From Kineococcus gynurae (GTDB lineage Bacteria; Actinomycetota; Actinomycetes; Actinomycetales; Kineococcaceae), in NCBI RefSeq assembly GCF_050871315.1, contig NZ_JBJLRE010000009.1: a DNA stretch of 64,000 nucleotides. One strand, given 5' to 3'. Under the pieces are notes generated by a model, which worked only from the letters and a program-made list of their open reading frames with translations, did not search any database and was not told the origin of the DNA. Within the stretch, counting starts at the first letter, position 1; every line of letters begins with the position of its first letter. The translations under genes and the position numbers were made by a program. Of this stretch, positions 19,920 to 28,946 are shown piece by piece.

Positions 19920-20927
19920 TCAGCCCGCGACCGCGGGGGCGTCGGGCGCCGACACGTCGATGCGCTCGGCCCCGGCCACGTCGGGGTCGGCGAGCAGCCG
20001 CTGGAGGACCTCGACCTTGCGCTCCGGGCGGTCCGCCCCGCCCCAGACGACCTCGGGACCCTCCGCGAGCCGCAGCCGGACGTCGTCGGGCGAGGACGCG
20101 GTGATCTCGGCGACCCGGGCGCGCAGGTCGGGGGGCAGCGCGGCGTTCACCTGCCGCGCGGCCTCCAGGGCCCCCACCCCGGCCCGGGCGACGTCGACCC
20201 CGAGCAGGGGGACCCCGGGCGGCGGGGTCTCGGCGTGCAGCCGGACGACCCCGCTCGCGTCGACCAGGTCGACCCCGCCCGAGGCGGCCGGGACGGCCGC
20301 GACCCCGACGCGTTCCTCGACCCGCACGATCAGCTCGTGGGGCCAGTGCCGTTGCACCGACACCGACGCCACGAACGGCAGGGCCTCCACCTCCCGCTCG
20401 CCCTCGCCCGACCCGGCGGTCAGCATCGGTCGGCCCAGCGCCGCCTCGGCCAGCCGCTGCACCTGGGCGGGGTCGGTCAGGCGGGTGCCCTCGACACGGA
20501 CCGTCTCGACGCGCAGGAAGGGCGAGGCCAGCAGCAACCAGCCCGCGGCGCCCAGCAGCAGCAGGACCGCCAGCGCGCCGAGCAGGGTCCGGCGACCGGG
20601 GTGCCAGCGGCGCGAGGCCCGCACCACGGCGAGGTCGGCGATGCGCTCCGGTCCCGGGCGACGGGGCCCCGGACGGCGCGTGACGGCCGGACGCGCGGCG
20701 CGCGCCGTGGCCACGCCGGAGGCGTCCGGGGAGGCGGGCGGACGGGGTCGCGGCGGGCGGGCCGGGCGGTCGTCCCCGCGGGCCCCGGGGTGGGAGCCGG
20801 GATGAGCGCCGGGGTGGGAGCCGGGATGAGCGCCGGGGTGGGCCTCGCCGCGCCGCTCGGGGGCCGGCGTCGGGGAGGGGACGGGACCGGTCGGGTCGGG
20901 TCGGCGCGGCGGGGTGGGTCGGCTCAC
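19920..20927 (-). CDS. ftsQ: Cell division protein FtsQ
   Basis: A 335-residue bitopic divisome protein linking FtsL/FtsB-type proteins to the Z-ring. A long Pro/Arg/His-rich cytoplasmic tail (1-115) includes a repeated HPGAHPGSHPG motif. One transmembrane helix (LLGALAVLLLLGAAGWLLLA) spans about 112-132. The periplasmic POTRA domain follows (VETVRVEGTRLTDPAQVQ), then the FtsQ beta domain (SVQRHWPHELIVRVEER, near 195). The ATG overlaps the murC stop by 4 nt. Confidence 0.93.
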   Translation of the reverse strand: MSRPTPPRRPDPTGPVPSPTPAPERRGEAHPGAHPGSHPGAHPGSHPGARGDDRPARPPRPRPPASPDASGVATARAARPAVTRRPGPRRPGPERIADLAVVRASRRWHPGRRTLLGALAVLLLLGAAGWLLLASPFLRVETVRVEGTRLTDPAQVQRLAEAALGRPMLTAGSGEGEREVEALPFVASVSVQRHWPHELIVRVEERVGVAAVPAASGGVDLVDASGVVRLHAETPPPGVPLLGVDVARAGVGALEAARQVNAALPPDLRARVAEITASSPDDVRLRLAEGPEVVWGGADRPERKVEVLQRLLADPDVAGAERIDVSAPDAPAVAG

Positions 20928-22378
20928 CGGGCGTCCTCGGCGGCCCGGAGGGCGGCCAGGACCTCGGGCCCGAGGCGCGTGACGTCCCCGGCGCCGACCG
21001 TCAGCAGCAGGTCGCCGGGCTGCAGCCGCGCCACCAGCTCGGGCACCGCCGAGGCGCGGTCGGGCAGGAAGACGACCCGCCCCGGGGGCAGGTCGACGGC
21101 GTCGGCGACGAGCGCCCCGGTGACGGCCGGGTCCGGGTCCTCGCGGGCCACGTAGACGTCGAGGACGGCGACGACGTCGGCCCGGCCGAGCGCGCGGGCG
21201 AACTCGGCCGCGAAGGCCCGGGTCCGGCTCACCAGGTGCGGCTGGAAGACGACGACGAGGCGCCCCTCCCCCGCCACCGGGCGTGCGGCGCGCAGCAGCG
21301 CCTCGACCTCGGTCGGGTGGTGGGCGTAGTCGTCGACCACGCGGACCCCGCCCGCCTCGCCCTTGCTCTCGAACCGGCGCCGCGCTCCCCCGAAGCGCCC
21401 CACCCCGACCACCAGCCGGGCCGGGTCGGCGCCGAGCTCCAGCCCGGCCCCGACGACCGCGGCCGCGTTCAGCAGGTTGTGCTCCCCCGGGACGGCCAGG
21501 ACGACCTCGTGGCGCGACCCGTCCGGCAGCAGCAGCGTGGCCGCCGGGTGGACCCCCGGGCGCACGTCGAGGACCCGCAGGTCGGCCTCGGCGGTCCGCC
21601 CGTAGGCAAGCGTGCGGACGCCCTCCCCGCGGGCGTGCGCGAGCAGCCGCGCCGACCCGGGGTCGTCGGCGCAGGCGACCAGCGCGCCGCCCGGCCGGAT
21701 CCGGGCGACGAAGTCCTCGAAGGCCCGCTCCACCGCCTCGGCGGTGCCGTAGTGGTCGAGGTGGTCGGGCTCGACGTTGGTGACGATGCCGATCTGCGGC
21801 GCGTAGGCGCGGAAGGACCCGTCGGACTCGTCGGCCTCGGCCACGAAGGCCGCCCCACCGCCCTCGCGCGCGCCCCCGTCGTCGCCACCGGTCAGCTCCC
21901 CGCCGATGGCGTAGGACGGGTCCAGTCCGGCCTCGGTCAGCGCGACCGCCAGCATCGACGACGTCGTCGTCTTGCCGTGGGTCCCGGCGACCGCGACCCC
22001 GGAGCGCTCGGCCATGAGCGAGGCCAGGGCCTCCGACCGGTGCAGCACCCGGACCCCCGCGGCCTGCGCGGCCCGCAGCTCGGGGTTGTCCAGACGCACC
22101 GCCGAGGACACGACGACGGTGTCGGCCGGGCCGAGCCCGGCGACGTGGGCCGCGTCGTGCCCGACGGCGATCCGGGCCCCGAGCGCGGCCAACCGGTGCA
22201 GGGTCTCGGAGTCGGCCGCGTCAGAGCCCGACACGCTCACCCCGCGACCGATCAGCAACCGCGCGATCCCGCTCATGCCCACACCACCGATGCCGAGCAG
22301 GTGCACGGCCCCGAGCTCGGCCACCGGCACGGGGACCGCGGACGGGTCCAGCCGGACCTGGAAGCGCTCGCCGCTCAC
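20924..22378 (-). CDS. murC: UDP-N-acetylmuramate--L-alanine ligase
   Basis: A 484-residue ATP-dependent ligase adding L-Ala to UDP-MurNAc, the first step of stem-peptide assembly. The N-terminal Rossmann domain has LLGIGGVGMSGIARLL (near residue 20). The ATP-binding P-loop is AGTHGKTTTSSM near 120, NVEPDHLDHYG is near 200 and DDYAHHPTE is near 350. The GTG at 22378 overlaps the murG stop as GTGA. The length is typical. It is part of the continuous murE-to-ftsQ string. Confidence 0.96.
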   Translation of the reverse strand: MSGERFQVRLDPSAVPVPVAELGAVHLLGIGGVGMSGIARLLIGRGVSVSGSDAADSETLHRLAALGARIAVGHDAAHVAGLGPADTVVVSSAVRLDNPELRAAQAAGVRVLHRSEALASLMAERSGVAVAGTHGKTTTSSMLAVALTEAGLDPSYAIGGELTGGDDGGAREGGGAAFVAEADESDGSFRAYAPQIGIVTNVEPDHLDHYGTAEAVERAFEDFVARIRPGGALVACADDPGSARLLAHARGEGVRTLAYGRTAEADLRVLDVRPGVHPAATLLLPDGSRHEVVLAVPGEHNLLNAAAVVGAGLELGADPARLVVGVGRFGGARRRFESKGEAGGVRVVDDYAHHPTEVEALLRAARPVAGEGRLVVVFQPHLVSRTRAFAAEFARALGRADVVAVLDVYVAREDPDPAVTGALVADAVDLPPGRVVFLPDRASAVPELVARLQPGDLLLTVGAGDVTRLGPEVLAALRAAEDAR

Positions 22379-23502
22379 GACCGGGCCCCCATGGCGTCGC
22401 GGACCAGCGCGACCAACCGCGCGTCGCCGTCGTGCACGCCGAAGGCCGCCGCGGCCCGGGCCGCCGCCCCCAGCGCGCTCGGGTCGGTCAGCAGCGGCAG
22501 GACCCGTTCCCGCACGATCGTCGCGTCGAGGTCGGCGTCGGCGACGAGCATCCCGCCCCCGGCCTCGACGACCGCGGCCGCGTTGCGGGCCTGCTCGCCG
22601 TTGCCGATCGGCAGCGGGACGTAGACGCCGGGCAGACCCAGCGCGGTGAGCTCGCTGACGGTGCCCGCCCCGCTGCGCCCGAGGACGAGGTCGGCCGCGG
22701 CGTAGGCGGCGCCCATGTCGTCGAGGTAGGGCCGCACCTGGTAGTGCTCGGGGTGGGCCAGGTCGCCGAGGCGGACCTCCTTGCCGCGTCCGGCGGCGTG
22801 CAGGACCTGCCCGCCCGCGGCGAGCAGCTCGGCCGCGGCCTGCGGCAGCACCTCGTTCAGCCGCTGCGCCCCGAGCGAACCCCCGGTGACGAGCAGCGTC
22901 GGACGGTCCGGGTCCAGCCCCAGGGCGAGCCGGGCCGCGGAACGGGCGCGGGCGCGCTCGGCCGGCGGAGCCGCCGCGAGCGCGGTGATCTCGCGGCGCA
23001 ACGGCATGCCGGTGTGCTCGGCGCGGGGCAGCGGGGTCCCGGGGAAGGTGACGGCGACGTGCTGCGCCCACCGGGCGCCCACCCGGTTGGCGATGCCGGG
23101 CAGGGAGTTCTGCTCGTGCACCACGACGGGGACGCCGGCCCGGCGCGCGGCCAGGTAGGCGGGGGTGGCGACGTAACCGCCGAACCCGACGACGACGTCG
23201 GCCTCGATCCGCCGGATGGCCGCCCGGGCCGCGCCCACCGCCCCGGCCAGCCGGCCGGGCAGCCGCAGCAGGTCCACCGAGGGCTTGCGGGGCAACGGGA
23301 CCCGGGGCACGAGGGCCAGCTCGAAACCCCGTTCCGGGACCAGTCGGGCCTCCAGCCCCTCGGCGGTGCCGAGGACCAGCAGCCGGACGTCGGGCAGCTC
23401 CTCGCGCAGCCGCTCGGCCGTGGCCAGCAGCGGGGCGACGTGCCCGGCGGTCCCACCCCCGGCCAGCAGCACCGCGGGGCCGCGCTCCGGCGCCGCGCTC
23501 AC
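22375..23502 (-). CDS. murG: UDP-GlcNAc:undecaprenyl-PP-MurNAc-pentapeptide GlcNAc transferase
   Basis: A 375-residue peripheral membrane GT28 glycosyltransferase making lipid II from lipid I. The N-terminal G-loop is LLAGGGTAGHVAPLLA, HEQNSLPGIANRVGARWA is near residue 125, TGGSLGAQRLNEVLP is near 205, and the UDP-GlcNAc-binding segment GRSGAGTVSELTALGLP is near 275. The GTG at 23502 overlaps the ftsW stop (GTGA). Confidence 0.96.
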   Translation of the reverse strand: MSAAPERGPAVLLAGGGTAGHVAPLLATAERLREELPDVRLLVLGTAEGLEARLVPERGFELALVPRVPLPRKPSVDLLRLPGRLAGAVGAARAAIRRIEADVVVGFGGYVATPAYLAARRAGVPVVVHEQNSLPGIANRVGARWAQHVAVTFPGTPLPRAEHTGMPLRREITALAAAPPAERARARSAARLALGLDPDRPTLLVTGGSLGAQRLNEVLPQAAAELLAAGGQVLHAAGRGKEVRLGDLAHPEHYQVRPYLDDMGAAYAAADLVLGRSGAGTVSELTALGLPGVYVPLPIGNGEQARNAAAVVEAGGGMLVADADLDATIVRERVLPLLTDPSALGAAARAAAAFGVHDGDARLVALVRDAMGARS

Positions 23503-24881
23503 CCGCGCCGCCCGCGACGGCTGCGGTGCGGCAGGACCGCGAGCGAGCGCTGCACGACGGACTCCTTGGCCCGCAACGCCTCCGCGGCTCCCGGTTCGGC
23601 CCGCGCGAAGGACAGCAGGATGCCCATCGCCATCATGGTCAGCACGAGCGCGGACCCCCCGGCGGAGATGAACGGCAAGGGGACCCCGATCACCGGGAGC
23701 AGGCCGAGGACGACGCCGATGTTGAGGCAGGCCTGCCCGAGGATCCAGGTGCCGATCCCGGCGACGGCGATCTTGGTGAAGAAGTCCTCGGAGCGGCGGA
23801 CCAGGCGCAGCGTCGTGAGGGCCAGCACCCCGAACAGCAGCAGGATCACCAGGGTCCCGGGCAGCCCGAGCTCCTCGCCGATGATCGCGAAGATGAAGTC
23901 GTTGTGGGCCTCGGGCAGCCACTGCCACTTCTCGCGGCTGGCCCCGAGCCCGAGCCCCCACCACCCGCCGGAGGCGAGCGCGTACTGCCCCTGCACCGAC
24001 TGCCAGGCGACGTCGCGGATCTCGTGGGCGGTCGTGGCCGTGCCGAACAACCAGTCGTGCACCCGGCTCATCCGGTTGGGGCTGGAGACGACCAGGGCCG
24101 CCGCGAGCGCGAGACCCGCTCCCCCGGCGACCGCGAAGAACCGCATCGGGACCCCGGCGACGAAGAGCATGCCCGCGACGATCGCCATCATGACCATGGC
24201 GGTCCCGAGGTCACGGCCGAGCAGGACCAGACCGATGGTCACCGAGACGGGCACGAGCAGGGCCCCGAGCAGCTGCTTGGGTTCGTGCAACCGCTCGCGG
24301 CGGCGGGTCAGGGCGAGGGCCACGGCCAGCACGAGGGCGACCTTGGCCGCCTCCGAGGGCTGGGCGCGCAACCCACCCAGGTTGATCCAGTTCCGGTTCC
24401 CCCCGACCTCGTACCCGATGCCCGGGACGAAGACGAGCAGCTGCAGCAGCGTCGAGGCCAGCAGCAGCGGCAGGGCCAGCCGCGCCCACCCGCGCGCGGG
24501 CACCCGCATGCAGACGGCCAGCACGATCGCGCCGAACACCGCGAACAGGGCCTGGCGGACGAAGACCGCGTAGAGGGAACCGCTCTCGCGCAGGGACTCC
24601 ACGCTGGAGGAGGAGAGCACCATGACCAGCCCGATGACCACCAGCAGGGCGGTCGTGGCCAGCAGGACGTGGTGGGTCGCGAGCGGGGAGTCGAGCAGGC
24701 GCAGCCGGGACCGGACGAACTCGCCGGCCTCCTCCAGCAGGACCGGGCGCCGCCACCCGCCCCGGACCGGACGCTGCGGGGCCCGCCGGTCCGGACCCGG
24801 GCGGGCTCCCGGACGGGTGCCCCGACCCGCGGGGACCCGACCGGAGGGGGCGCTGCGCGCCGGGCGCGAGGTGGTCGCCAC
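23499..24881 (-). CDS. ftsW: Peptidoglycan glycosyltransferase FtsW
   Basis: A 460-residue SEDS-family polytopic membrane protein that polymerises lipid II at the septum with its cognate class B PBP (FtsI, encoded at 30724). A basic, Pro-rich cytoplasmic N-terminus of about 50 residues precedes about ten membrane segments. SEDS signatures visible are GGNRNWINLGGLRAQPSEAAK near 165, the LGRDLGTAM segment near 225 and VIGVPLPFISAGGSAL near 405. The GTG at 24881 lies 5 nt before the murD stop region, so the genes abut. Confidence 0.95.
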   Translation of the reverse strand: MATTSRPARSAPSGRVPAGRGTRPGARPGPDRRAPQRPVRGGWRRPVLLEEAGEFVRSRLRLLDSPLATHHVLLATTALLVVIGLVMVLSSSSVESLRESGSLYAVFVRQALFAVFGAIVLAVCMRVPARGWARLALPLLLASTLLQLLVFVPGIGYEVGGNRNWINLGGLRAQPSEAAKVALVLAVALALTRRRERLHEPKQLLGALLVPVSVTIGLVLLGRDLGTAMVMMAIVAGMLFVAGVPMRFFAVAGGAGLALAAALVVSSPNRMSRVHDWLFGTATTAHEIRDVAWQSVQGQYALASGGWWGLGLGASREKWQWLPEAHNDFIFAIIGEELGLPGTLVILLLFGVLALTTLRLVRRSEDFFTKIAVAGIGTWILGQACLNIGVVLGLLPVIGVPLPFISAGGSALVLTMMAMGILLSFARAEPGAAEALRAKESVVQRSLAVLPHRSRRGRRG

Positions 24882-24886
24882 CCGGA

Positions 24887-26479
24887 TCAGCCCGCCAGGT
24901 GGCGCCGGACGGCGGCGGCGAAGGCGTCGCCCCGGTGCCCGTAGGAGTCGAACTGGTCCATGGAGGCGCAGGCGGGGGCCAGCAGCACCGTGTCACCGGG
25001 GCGGGCCAGCTCCGCCGCGCGGGCGACCACCGCGTCCATGAGGGTCTCGGGGCTCAGCACCCCGCCAGTCTGGGCGAGATCGACCGGGACGACCGGGACC
25101 TCGGGGGCGTGTCGGGCCAACGCCTCGGCGAGCAGGTCGCGGTCGCGGCCGATGAGCACCGCGGCCCGCAACCGGGACCCGTGCTCGGCCACCAGGTCCT
25201 CGAACCGGGCGCCCTTGGCCAGCCCGCCCGCGACCCAGACGACGGAGCCGAAGGAGGCCAGCGAGGCGGCCGCGGCGTGCGCGTTGGTGGCCTTGGAGTC
25301 GTCGACCCAGCGGACCTCGCCGCCCTCGACCGTCTGCACGGCCACGGTGGCCACCCGGTGCGGGGCCGGCACGAACCCCCGCAGCCCGTCGCGCACCGCG
25401 ACCTGGGCGACCCCGGCGGCGCGGGCCAGCGCGGCCGCGGTCAGCGCGTTGGCGACCGTGTGCGGCGGCACGGGTGCGCCCTCGACGGAGAGGTCGGCCA
25501 GGGTCGCGAGCTCGGCGGCGTTGGAACGCCGCTCGGCGATGAAGGCGCGGTCGCACAGCACGTCCTCGACCAGTCCGAGCATCCCCGGCGCCGGGGTCCC
25601 CAGCGTGGTGCCGATGGCCCGGGCCCCCTCGACCACGTCGGCCTCGCGCAGCAGGCCCTCCGACGCCGAGACCCCCTCGGCGGCCACCTCGTAGACGCAG
25701 GCGACCTCGGTGTTCGCGTAGACCCGTCCCTTGGCCGCGGCGTAGGCGTCGGCCGACCCGTGCCAGTCCAGGTGGTCGGGGGCGATGTTCAGCAGCGCCG
25801 AGGCCAGCGGCCGCAGCGAGGCCTCGGTGTCGGTGGAGAGCCAGTGCAGCTGGTAGCTGGAGAGCTCCACGGCCAGCACCTCGAAGCCGTGCGGGTGGCG
25901 CAGCGCCTCGACGATGGGCGTCCCGACGTTGCCGCAGGCGATCGCCCGACGCCCGTCGGCGCGCAGGATCTCGGCCGTCATCTCGACCGTGGTCGTCTTG
26001 CCGTTGGTCCCGGTCAGGGTCAACCAGGGGGCGGCGCCCTGCGCGGGGCGCATCCGCCAGGCCACCTCGACGTCGCCCCAGACCGGCACGCCCGCGAGGC
26101 CCGCCGCGCGCAGCAGCGCGGTGTCCGGGCGCCACCCGGGCGAGGTGACGACGAGGTCCAGGCCGCCCCACCCGCCGGGCACGGTCTCGCCCACCGGCGC
26201 GACGAGGTGCTCCGGGCCGAGCAGGACCCGGGCCCCGAGGACGTCGAGGAGTTTCGCCTTCTCCTGCTGCCCCGGACCGGTGGCGGCGTCCAGGACGGTG
26301 ACCTCGCAGTCGGCCTCGAGCAGCGCGTCGGCGGCCGCGAAACCCGAGACGCCGATCCCGAGGACGAGGACGCGCAGGCCCGCCCAGGGGCTGCTCGCGT
26401 CGCGCAGCTGCCGGACCCGGTCGGTGTCGTCGGCCCGGGGTTCGGGATTGCCCAACCAGCTCAACTGCCGACCACCCAT
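24887..26479 (-). CDS. murD: UDP-N-acetylmuramoyl-L-alanine--D-glutamate ligase
   Basis: A 530-residue ligase adding D-Glu to UDP-MurNAc-L-Ala. The Rossmann segment VLVLGIGVSGFAAADALL is near residue 35, the P-loop TLTGTNGKTTTVEM is near 155, the NIAPDHLDWHG motif is near 230 and WVDDSKATNAHAA is near 390. It is longer than E. coli MurD (438), with added loops and an approximately 30-residue N-terminal extension. The ATG at 26479 overlaps mraY by 19 nt with no clear ribosome site, suggesting translational coupling. Confidence 0.95.
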   Translation of the reverse strand: MGGRQLSWLGNPEPRADDTDRVRQLRDASSPWAGLRVLVLGIGVSGFAAADALLEADCEVTVLDAATGPGQQEKAKLLDVLGARVLLGPEHLVAPVGETVPGGWGGLDLVVTSPGWRPDTALLRAAGLAGVPVWGDVEVAWRMRPAQGAAPWLTLTGTNGKTTTVEMTAEILRADGRRAIACGNVGTPIVEALRHPHGFEVLAVELSSYQLHWLSTDTEASLRPLASALLNIAPDHLDWHGSADAYAAAKGRVYANTEVACVYEVAAEGVSASEGLLREADVVEGARAIGTTLGTPAPGMLGLVEDVLCDRAFIAERRSNAAELATLADLSVEGAPVPPHTVANALTAAALARAAGVAQVAVRDGLRGFVPAPHRVATVAVQTVEGGEVRWVDDSKATNAHAAAASLASFGSVVWVAGGLAKGARFEDLVAEHGSRLRAAVLIGRDRDLLAEALARHAPEVPVVPVDLAQTGGVLSPETLMDAVVARAAELARPGDTVLLAPACASMDQFDSYGHRGDAFAAAVRRHLAG

Positions 26480-27549
26480 TGCGCGTAGAAGATGCCCAGA
26501 CCGACCGAGACGAACAGCCCGGCGATGATCCAGAACCGGATGACGATGGTGACCTCGCCCCACCCGGCGAGTTCGAAGTGGTGCTGCAACGGGGCCATCC
26601 GGAACACCCGTTTCCCGGTGAGCTTGAACGAGCCCACCTGCAGGATGACCGACAGCGTGATGAGGACGAACAACCCGCCCAGGATGATGAGCAGCAGCTG
26701 CGTCCGGGACAGGATCGCCAGCCCGGCCAGCGCACCGCCCAGGGCCAGGGACCCGGTGTCCCCCATGAAGATCTTGGCCGGGGACGCGTTCCACCAGAGG
26801 AACCCGAAGCAGGCGCCGACGAGCGCGGCCGCCACCACGGCGAGGTCGCGCGGGTCGCGGACCTCGTAGCAGCGCGCCTCCAGCGCGGTCAGCGGCGAGT
26901 AGCAGCTCTGGTTGGACTGGAACGTCCCGATGAGGACGTAGGCGGCGAACACCATCGTGCAGGCCCCGGTCGCCAACCCGTCCAACCCGTCGGTGAGGTT
27001 CACGCCGTTGCTCACCGCGGAGGTGATGAGCAGCGCCCAGATCACGAACAGGATCGTCCCGCCGATCGCGCCGAAGAACGCGAGGTCGAGGGCGGTGTCG
27101 CGCAGGAACGAGATCTGGGTCGAGGCCGGGGTGGCCCCGTCCGCCGAGGGGAACTGCAGCGCGAGGACCGCGAAGACCACCCCGACGATGCCCTGGCCGA
27201 CGAGTTTCGAGCGGGCCCGCAACCCCAGGCTCTGCTTCTTGGAGATCTTGAGGAAGTCGTCGGCGAAGCCCACGATGCCGAGGCCGGTCATCAGCAGCAG
27301 CACGAGCAGGCCGGAGGCGGTCGGCGTGCGCCACAGGACGAGGTGCGCGACACCGTAGGCGAGCAGCGTCGCCAGGATGATGACGGCCCCACCCATCGTC
27401 GGGGTCCCGCGCTTGGTGTGGTGGCTGGTCGGGCCGTCGTCGCGGACGAACTGCCCGTACCCGCGCCGGACGAGCCAACGGATGTAGAGCGGGGTCCCGA
27501 ACAGCGAGAGCACCAGGGCCACGGCCCCGGCGACGAGAACGGTCCTCAC
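26461..27549 (-). CDS. mraY: Phospho-MurNAc-pentapeptide translocase
   Basis: A 362-residue integral membrane enzyme transferring phospho-MurNAc-pentapeptide to undecaprenyl phosphate (lipid I synthesis). About ten membrane segments are visible. Signatures are HHTKRGTPTMGGAVII (residues 43-58), FADDFLKISKKQSLGL near 98, NLTDGLDGLATG near 185 and FMGDTGSLALGG near 255. A C-terminal HHFE motif is also present. The GTG at 27549 overlaps the murF stop (GTGA) and has GAGGTG upstream. Confidence 0.97.
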   Translation of the reverse strand: MRTVLVAGAVALVLSLFGTPLYIRWLVRRGYGQFVRDDGPTSHHTKRGTPTMGGAVIILATLLAYGVAHLVLWRTPTASGLLVLLLMTGLGIVGFADDFLKISKKQSLGLRARSKLVGQGIVGVVFAVLALQFPSADGATPASTQISFLRDTALDLAFFGAIGGTILFVIWALLITSAVSNGVNLTDGLDGLATGACTMVFAAYVLIGTFQSNQSCYSPLTALEARCYEVRDPRDLAVVAAALVGACFGFLWWNASPAKIFMGDTGSLALGGALAGLAILSRTQLLLIILGGLFVLITLSVILQVGSFKLTGKRVFRMAPLQHHFELAGWGEVTIVIRFWIIAGLFVSVGLGIFYAQWVVGS

Positions 27550-28946
27550 GCGGGCACCTCCGCCGTGCGCAGGGCGGCGGCGAGGGTGTGCAGCCCCGCC
27601 CCGTGGGAACTCTTCACCAGCACCACGTCCCCGGGCCGCAGCTCGGCCCGCAGCAGGTCCAGCGCCGCGTCGGTGTCGGCCACGAACGCCGCCTCCTCAC
27701 CCCAGGACCCCTCCATGACGGCCCCGGTGAACACCGGGCGGGCCCCGGCTCCGACCACCAGGACGCGGGAGACGTCGAGGCGGACCGCGAGCCGGCCGAT
27801 CGCGTCGTGCTCGTCGCGGGAGTCCGGACCGAGCTCGAGCATCTCGCCGAGGACCGCCCAGGTGCGTCGCCCGCCCGCCATGCCGACCAGGGCCTTGAGC
27901 GCGGCGCGCACCGACTCCGGGTTCGCGTTGTAGGCGTCGTCGACGACCGTGATGCCGTCAGTGCGGCGCAGCACCTGCATCCGTCCGGGGCTGCCGGCCT
28001 CGGCCGCGGACAGCGCCGCGGCCACGCCCGCCACCGGGAGGTCCAGCCCCAGGGCGACGGCGGCCGCGGCCAGGGCGTTGCCCACCTGGTGCTCGCCGTG
28101 CAGCCGCAGCGCGACCTCGCCGTGCTCCCCGTCCGGCCCGACCAGGGTGAAGCGGGCGCGGGCCTCCTCGTCCAGGCGGACGTCCTCGGCGCGCACGTCG
28201 GCGTGCCGGGAACGGCCGAAGGTCAGCACCCGGGCCCGGGTCCGCCCGCGCATGGCCGCGACCCGCGGGTCGTCGGCGTTGAGGACCGCGAGGCCCTCGG
28301 GCGCGAGGGCCTCCACCAGCTCGCCCTTGGCCTGCGCCGTCGCCTCGATCGAGCCGAACTCGCTGGCGTGGGCGCTGCCGACCGCCAGCACCACCCCCAC
28401 CCGCGGCGGGGCGATGCGGCAGAGCTCGGCGATGTGCCCCACCCCCCGCGCGCCCATCTCGACGACCAGCGCCCGGGTCCCCGCGTCGGCCCGCAGGACG
28501 GTCAGGGGCACCCCGATCTCGTTGTTGAGGTTGCCGTGCGGGGCCACGACGGGCCCGAGCGGGGCGAGCAGGCCGGCCAGCAGGTCCTTGGTCGTGGTCT
28601 TGCCCTGCGACCCGGTGACCCCGACGACCACCGGGTCCAGCCCGGCGAGCACCGAGGCGGCCAGCGCACCCAGCGCGGCGACCCCGTCGGCGACGACGAC
28701 GACGGCCGCCGTCGCGGGCACGTCGACCGCGCGCTCGGCCAGGATCACGGTGGCCCCCGCCGCCACGGCGGCGCCCGCGTGGTCGTGACCGTCCACCCGC
28801 TCCCCCGGCAGGGCGACGAAGACCGCGCCCGGCCCCGCCCGGCGGGAGTCCACGACGACCTCGCCGTCGGCGAGAACGTCCGGCGGACCGGACACCACCC
28901 GACCGCCCGTCGTCGCGGCCACCTGGGCCGCCGTCAGCGGGATCAC
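27546..28946 (-). CDS. murF: UDP-MurNAc-tripeptide--D-Ala-D-Ala ligase
   Basis: A 466-residue ligase attaching D-Ala-D-Ala to the tripeptide precursor. The N-terminal domain (IPLTAAQVAATTGGRV) precedes the P-loop GVTGSQGKTTTKDLLAGL near residue 110. NEIGVPLTVL and EMGARGVGHIAELC are typical, and DDAYNANPESVRAAL lies near 330. The start overlaps the murE stop by 4 nt. Confidence 0.96.
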   Translation of the reverse strand: MIPLTAAQVAATTGGRVVSGPPDVLADGEVVVDSRRAGPGAVFVALPGERVDGHDHAGAAVAAGATVILAERAVDVPATAAVVVVADGVAALGALAASVLAGLDPVVVGVTGSQGKTTTKDLLAGLLAPLGPVVAPHGNLNNEIGVPLTVLRADAGTRALVVEMGARGVGHIAELCRIAPPRVGVVLAVGSAHASEFGSIEATAQAKGELVEALAPEGLAVLNADDPRVAAMRGRTRARVLTFGRSRHADVRAEDVRLDEEARARFTLVGPDGEHGEVALRLHGEHQVGNALAAAAVALGLDLPVAGVAAALSAAEAGSPGRMQVLRRTDGITVVDDAYNANPESVRAALKALVGMAGGRRTWAVLGEMLELGPDSRDEHDAIGRLAVRLDVSRVLVVGAGARPVFTGAVMEGSWGEEAAFVADTDAALDLLRAELRPGDVVLVKSSHGAGLHTLAAALRTAEVPA